Assembly: GCA_021613335.1 (NCBI GenBank)
Contig: JAJTWR010000350.1
Span: forward strand, 1,118,501-1,182,500
Source of the DNA: Whitmania pigra
Taxonomy: Eukaryota; Annelida; Clitellata; Hirudinida; Haemopidae
Reading direction: 5' to 3'
DNA length: 64,000 nt
Shown: positions 61,375 to 64,000 of the stretch, in pieces
How the letters are laid out: the number at the start of each line of letters is the position of its first letter
Numbering within the stretch: the first letter of the stretch is position 1
Program-made: the position numbers and the translations under genes
Notes under the pieces: generated by a model
Database searches by the model: none
The model's input: only the letters and a program-made list of their open reading frames with translations
Told to the model about the DNA's origin: nothing

Positions 61375-61642
61375 TCAGTGGTTCGGTGGTTTTGAACCGT
61401 CTGAAGTTCTCGTCGGAGCGGCGCTACAAACTAATGAGCAGACGTCTTAGAAGACAGCGCCTCGAAAATGGCTTATTCGGCAGTAGACGAGCATTAGAGA
61501 TAATTGTAAAACGGCTAGGTCTCATTGCCGCAGTCGCTACAAACTAATGAGCAGACGTCTTAGAAGACAGCGCCTCGAAAATGGCTTATTCGGCAGTAGA
61601 CGAGCATTAGAGATGATTGTAAAACGGCTAGGTCTCATTGCC

Positions 61643-61724
61643 GCAGTCGTGGCCGAGTGGTTAAGGCGATAGACTTGAAATCTATTGGGCTCTGCCCGCA
61701 CAGGTTCGAACCCTGTCGACTGCG
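61643..61724 (+). tRNA. tRNA-Ser(UGA), copy 4
   Basis: Standard UGA sequence with the AGTGGTTAA D arm and TTTT hairpin downstream. Confidence 0.95.
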
Positions 61725-61887
61725 AGAATTGACGGGACGGTTTTGTCCGTTGAGACGAACGACTCTCGACTGGATTCGGCATAGGAAGATGAAGTGCGGA
61801 GCATTTTTACGAGAATCGTTCGGGCGGATGAAAATTGTGCGGGGAACCTGGTCGTTTGTTCGATAGACAGACTTTAAGTATTGCCGT

Positions 61888-61969
61888 GCGGTCGTGGCCG
61901 AGTGGTTAAGGCGATAGACTAGAAATCTATTGGGCTCTGCCCGCACAGGTTCAAATCCTGTCGACTGCG
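61888..61969 (+). tRNA. tRNA-Ser(AGA), copy 4, acceptor variant
   Basis: Acceptor begins GCGGTCG instead of GCAGTCG, turning the third pair into a tolerated G-U wobble. Rest standard, TTTT kept. Confidence 0.92.
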
Positions 61970-62124
61970 TCAGTGGTTCGGTGGTTTTGAACCGTCTGAA
62001 GTTCTCGTCGGAGCGGCGCTACAAACTAATGAGCAGACGTCTTAGAAGACAGCGCCTCGAAAGAGGCTTATTCGGCAGTAGACGAGCATTAGAGATGATT
62101 ATAAAACGACTAGGTCTTATTGCC

Positions 62125-62206
62125 GCAGTCGTGGCCGAGTAGTTAAGGCGATAGACTTGAAATCTATTGGGCTCTGCCCGCACAGGTTCGAACCCTGTCG
62201 ACTGCG
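62125..62206 (+). tRNA. tRNA-Ser(UGA), copy 5
   Basis: AGTAGTTAA D-loop variant; stems intact; TTTT hairpin downstream. Confidence 0.9.
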
Positions 62207-62369
62207 AGAATTGACGGGACGGTTTTGTCCGTTGAGACGAACGACTCTCGACTGGATTCGGCATAGGAAGATGAAGTGCGGAGCATTTTGGCGAGAATCG
62301 TTCGGGCGGATGAAAATTGTGCGGGGAACCTGGTCGTTTGTGCGATAGACGGACTTTAAGTATTGCCGT

Positions 62370-62451
62370 GCAGTCGTGGCCGAGTGGTTAAGGCGATAGA
62401 CTAGAAATCTATTGGGCTCTGCCCGCACAGGTTCAAATCCTGTCGACTGCG
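62370..62451 (+). tRNA. tRNA-Ser(AGA), copy 5, terminator reduced
   Basis: Standard AGA gene, but the downstream T run is TTT (GGTGGTTTGAACC) rather than TTTT. No other T4 occurs before the next tRNA gene. Confidence 0.93.
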
Positions 62452-62718
62452 TCAGTGGTTCGGTGGTTTGAACCGTCTGAAGTTCTCGTCGGAGCGGCGC
62501 TACAAACTAATGAGCAGACGTCTTAGAAGACAGCGCCTCGAAAATGGCTTATTCGGCAGTAGACGAGCATTAGAGATAATTGTAAAACGGCTAGGTCTCA
62601 TTGCCGCAGTCGCTACAAACTAATGAGCAGACGTCTTAGAAGACAGCGCCTCGAAAATGGCTTATTCGGCAGTAGACGAGCATTAGAGATGATTGTAAAA
62701 CGGCTAGGTCTCATTGCC

Positions 62719-62800
62719 GCAGTCGTGGCCGAGTGGTTAAGGCGATAGATTTGAAATCTATTGGGCTCTGCCCGCACAGGTTCGAACCCTGTCGACTGCG
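62719..62800 (+). tRNA. tRNA-Ser(UGA), copy 6
   Basis: Anticodon loop TTTGAAA instead of CTTGAAA (base 32 C to T, normally harmless). AGTGGTTAA D arm, TTTT downstream. Confidence 0.93.
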
Positions 62801-62963
62801 AGAATTGACGGGACGGTTTTGTCCGTTGAGACGAACGACTCTCGACTGGATTCGGCATAGGAAGATGAAGTGCGGAGCATTTTGGCGAGAATCGTTCGGG
62901 CGGATGAAAATTGTGCGGGGAACCTGGTCGTTTGTGCGATAGACGGACTTTAAGTATTGCCGT

Positions 62964-63045
62964 GCAGTCGTGGCCGAGTGGTTAAGGCGATAGACTAGAA
63001 ATCTATTGGGCTCTGCCCGCACAGGTTCAAATCCTGTCGACTGCG
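62964..63045 (+). tRNA. tRNA-Ser(AGA), copy 6, terminator reduced
   Basis: Standard AGA gene with TTT in place of TTTT after it, as in copy 5, and followed by a long duplicated spacer. Confidence 0.93.
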
Positions 63046-63312
63046 TCAGTGGTTCGGTGGTTTGAACCGTCTGAAGTTCTCGTCGGAGCGGCGCTACAAA
63101 CTAATGAGCAGACGTCTTAGAAGACAGCGCCTCGAAAATGGCTTATTCGGCAGTAGACGAGCATTAGAGATAATTGTAAAACGGCTAGGTCTCATTGCCG
63201 CAGTCGCTACAAACTAATGAGCAGACGTCTTAGAAGACAGCGCCTCGAAAATGGCTTATTCGGCAGTAGACGAGCATTAGAGATGATTGTAAAACGGCTA
63301 GGTCTCATTGCC

Positions 63313-63394
63313 GCAGTCGTGGCCGAGTGGTTAAGGCGATAGACTTGAAATCTATTGGGCTCTGCCCGCACAGGTTCGAACCCTGTCGACTGCG
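63313..63394 (+). tRNA. tRNA-Ser(UGA), copy 7
   Basis: Standard UGA sequence; its unit matches the one at 61643 in spacer variants (TTTTTACGAG, GATAGACAG). Confidence 0.95.
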
Positions 63395-63557
63395 AGAATT
63401 GACGGGACGGTTTTGTCCGTTGAGACGAACGACTCTCGACTGGATTCGGCATAGGAAGATGAAGTGCGGAGCATTTTTACGAGAATCGTTCGGGCGGATG
63501 AAAATTGTGCGGGGAACCTGGTCGTTTGTTCGATAGACAGACTTTAAGTATTGCCGT

Positions 63558-63639
63558 GCGGTCGTGGCCGAGTGGTTAAGGCGATAGACTAGAAATCTAT
63601 TGGGCTCTGCCCGCACAGGTTCAAATCCTGTCGACTGCG
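63558..63639 (+). tRNA. tRNA-Ser(AGA), copy 7, acceptor variant
   Basis: Carries the GCGGTCG acceptor variant found at 61888. TTTT restored. Confidence 0.92.
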
Positions 63640-63793
63640 TCAGTGGTTCGGTGGTTTTGAACCGTCTGAAGTTCTCGTCGGAGCGGCGCTACAAACTAAT
63701 GAGCAGACGTCTTAGAGACAGCGCCTCGAAAGAGGCTTATTCGGCAGTAGACGAGCATTAGAGATGATTATAAAACGACTAGGTCTTATTGCC

Positions 63794-63875
63794 GCAGTCG
63801 TGGCCGAGTAGTTAAGGCGATAGACTTGAAATCTATTGGGCTCTGCCCGCACAGGTTCGAACCCTGTCGACTGCG
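63794..63875 (+). tRNA. tRNA-Ser(UGA), copy 8
   Basis: AGTAGTTAA D-loop variant. Its paired AGA gene would start near 64039, beyond the window. Confidence 0.9.
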
Positions 63876-64000
63876 AGAATTGACGGGACGGTTTTGTCCG
63901 TTGAGACGAACGACTCTCGACTGGATTCGGCATAGGAAGATGAAGTGCGGAGCATTTTGGCGAGAATCGTTCGGGCGGATGAAAATTGTGCGGGGAACCT

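Larger units (their letters stand above)
60084..64000 (+). repeat. tandem array of serine tRNA gene pairs
   Basis: Units hold tRNA-Ser(UGA), a 163-bp spacer, tRNA-Ser(AGA) and a second spacer. UGA starts are at 60084, 60566, 61048, 61643, 62125, 62719, 63313 and 63794, so the period is 481-482 bp or 594-595 bp. The longer form carries a 113-bp duplication of the second spacer. Within a unit the UGA-to-AGA offset is always 245 bp. The array leaves the window at the right. Confidence 0.95.

Noticed and set aside
59845..63933. Many 60-180 codon ORFs over the tRNA array, on both strands
   Set aside because: They repeat in every unit and read straight through tRNA genes (for example GFEPVRAEPNRFQVYRLN). 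They exist because tRNA sequence lacks stops in those frames. Only the LINE-encoded end of the ORF 60387-59845 is real coding history.

Overview
The window is nuclear DNA of an AT-rich, intron-dense invertebrate animal. Nearly every gene is split by GT-AG introns of a few hundred bases. The encoded set is metazoan: an ADGRV1-type adhesion GPCR, a myocardin-related transcription factor, XPA, CBP/p300, an SH3D19-like adaptor, Tim29 and PPWD1. SINEs, LINE, hAT and Gypsy remnants fit this. The phylum cannot be fixed from the sequence alone.

Layout. Bases 1-49345 are a compact block of ordinary cellular genes on alternating strands: ADGRV1-like (minus, continuing off the left edge) head-to-head with DHRS7B-like (plus); MRTF (minus) head-to-head with XPA (plus); SH3D19-like (minus, tail-to-tail with XPA); a small unassigned ORF (minus); CBP/p300 (plus, 27 exons, 14.7 kb); an unassigned ankyrin protein (minus) head-to-head with TIMM29 (plus); and PPWD1 (plus, 18 exons). 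I reconstructed exons from splice sites and reading phase. Each complete model closes in frame: 294, 1149, 277, 601, 2421, 477, 183 and 622 residues.

Bases 49346-60083 are a transposon-rich zone: a Gypsy-type LTR element with indistinguishable LTRs but a deleted pol, inserted in an (ATT)n tract; a DNA element with TIRs starting CCGTATTTTCAC; SINE copies; an orphan EGF half-exon; a hAT terminus; a decayed hAT transposase; and a 5'-truncated LINE. Bases 60084 to the right edge are a tandem array of serine tRNA genes: eight UGA (the first damaged) alternating with seven AGA, in units of about 482 or 595 bp, continuing past the window.

How parts connect. The LTR element's primer-binding site is complementary over 13 nt to the 3' end (with CCA) of the serine tRNAs amplified 6 kb away. 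The LINE and a SINE share a 3' tail. The cellular genes have unrelated jobs (chromatin co-activation, actin-regulated transcription, excision repair, mitochondrial import, spliceosomal folding); what they share is compact divergent and convergent arrangement. Two in-frame alternative-splicing candidates stand out: a 48-nt tandem acceptor inside the CBP KIX domain and an array of four phase-matched donors in PPWD1.
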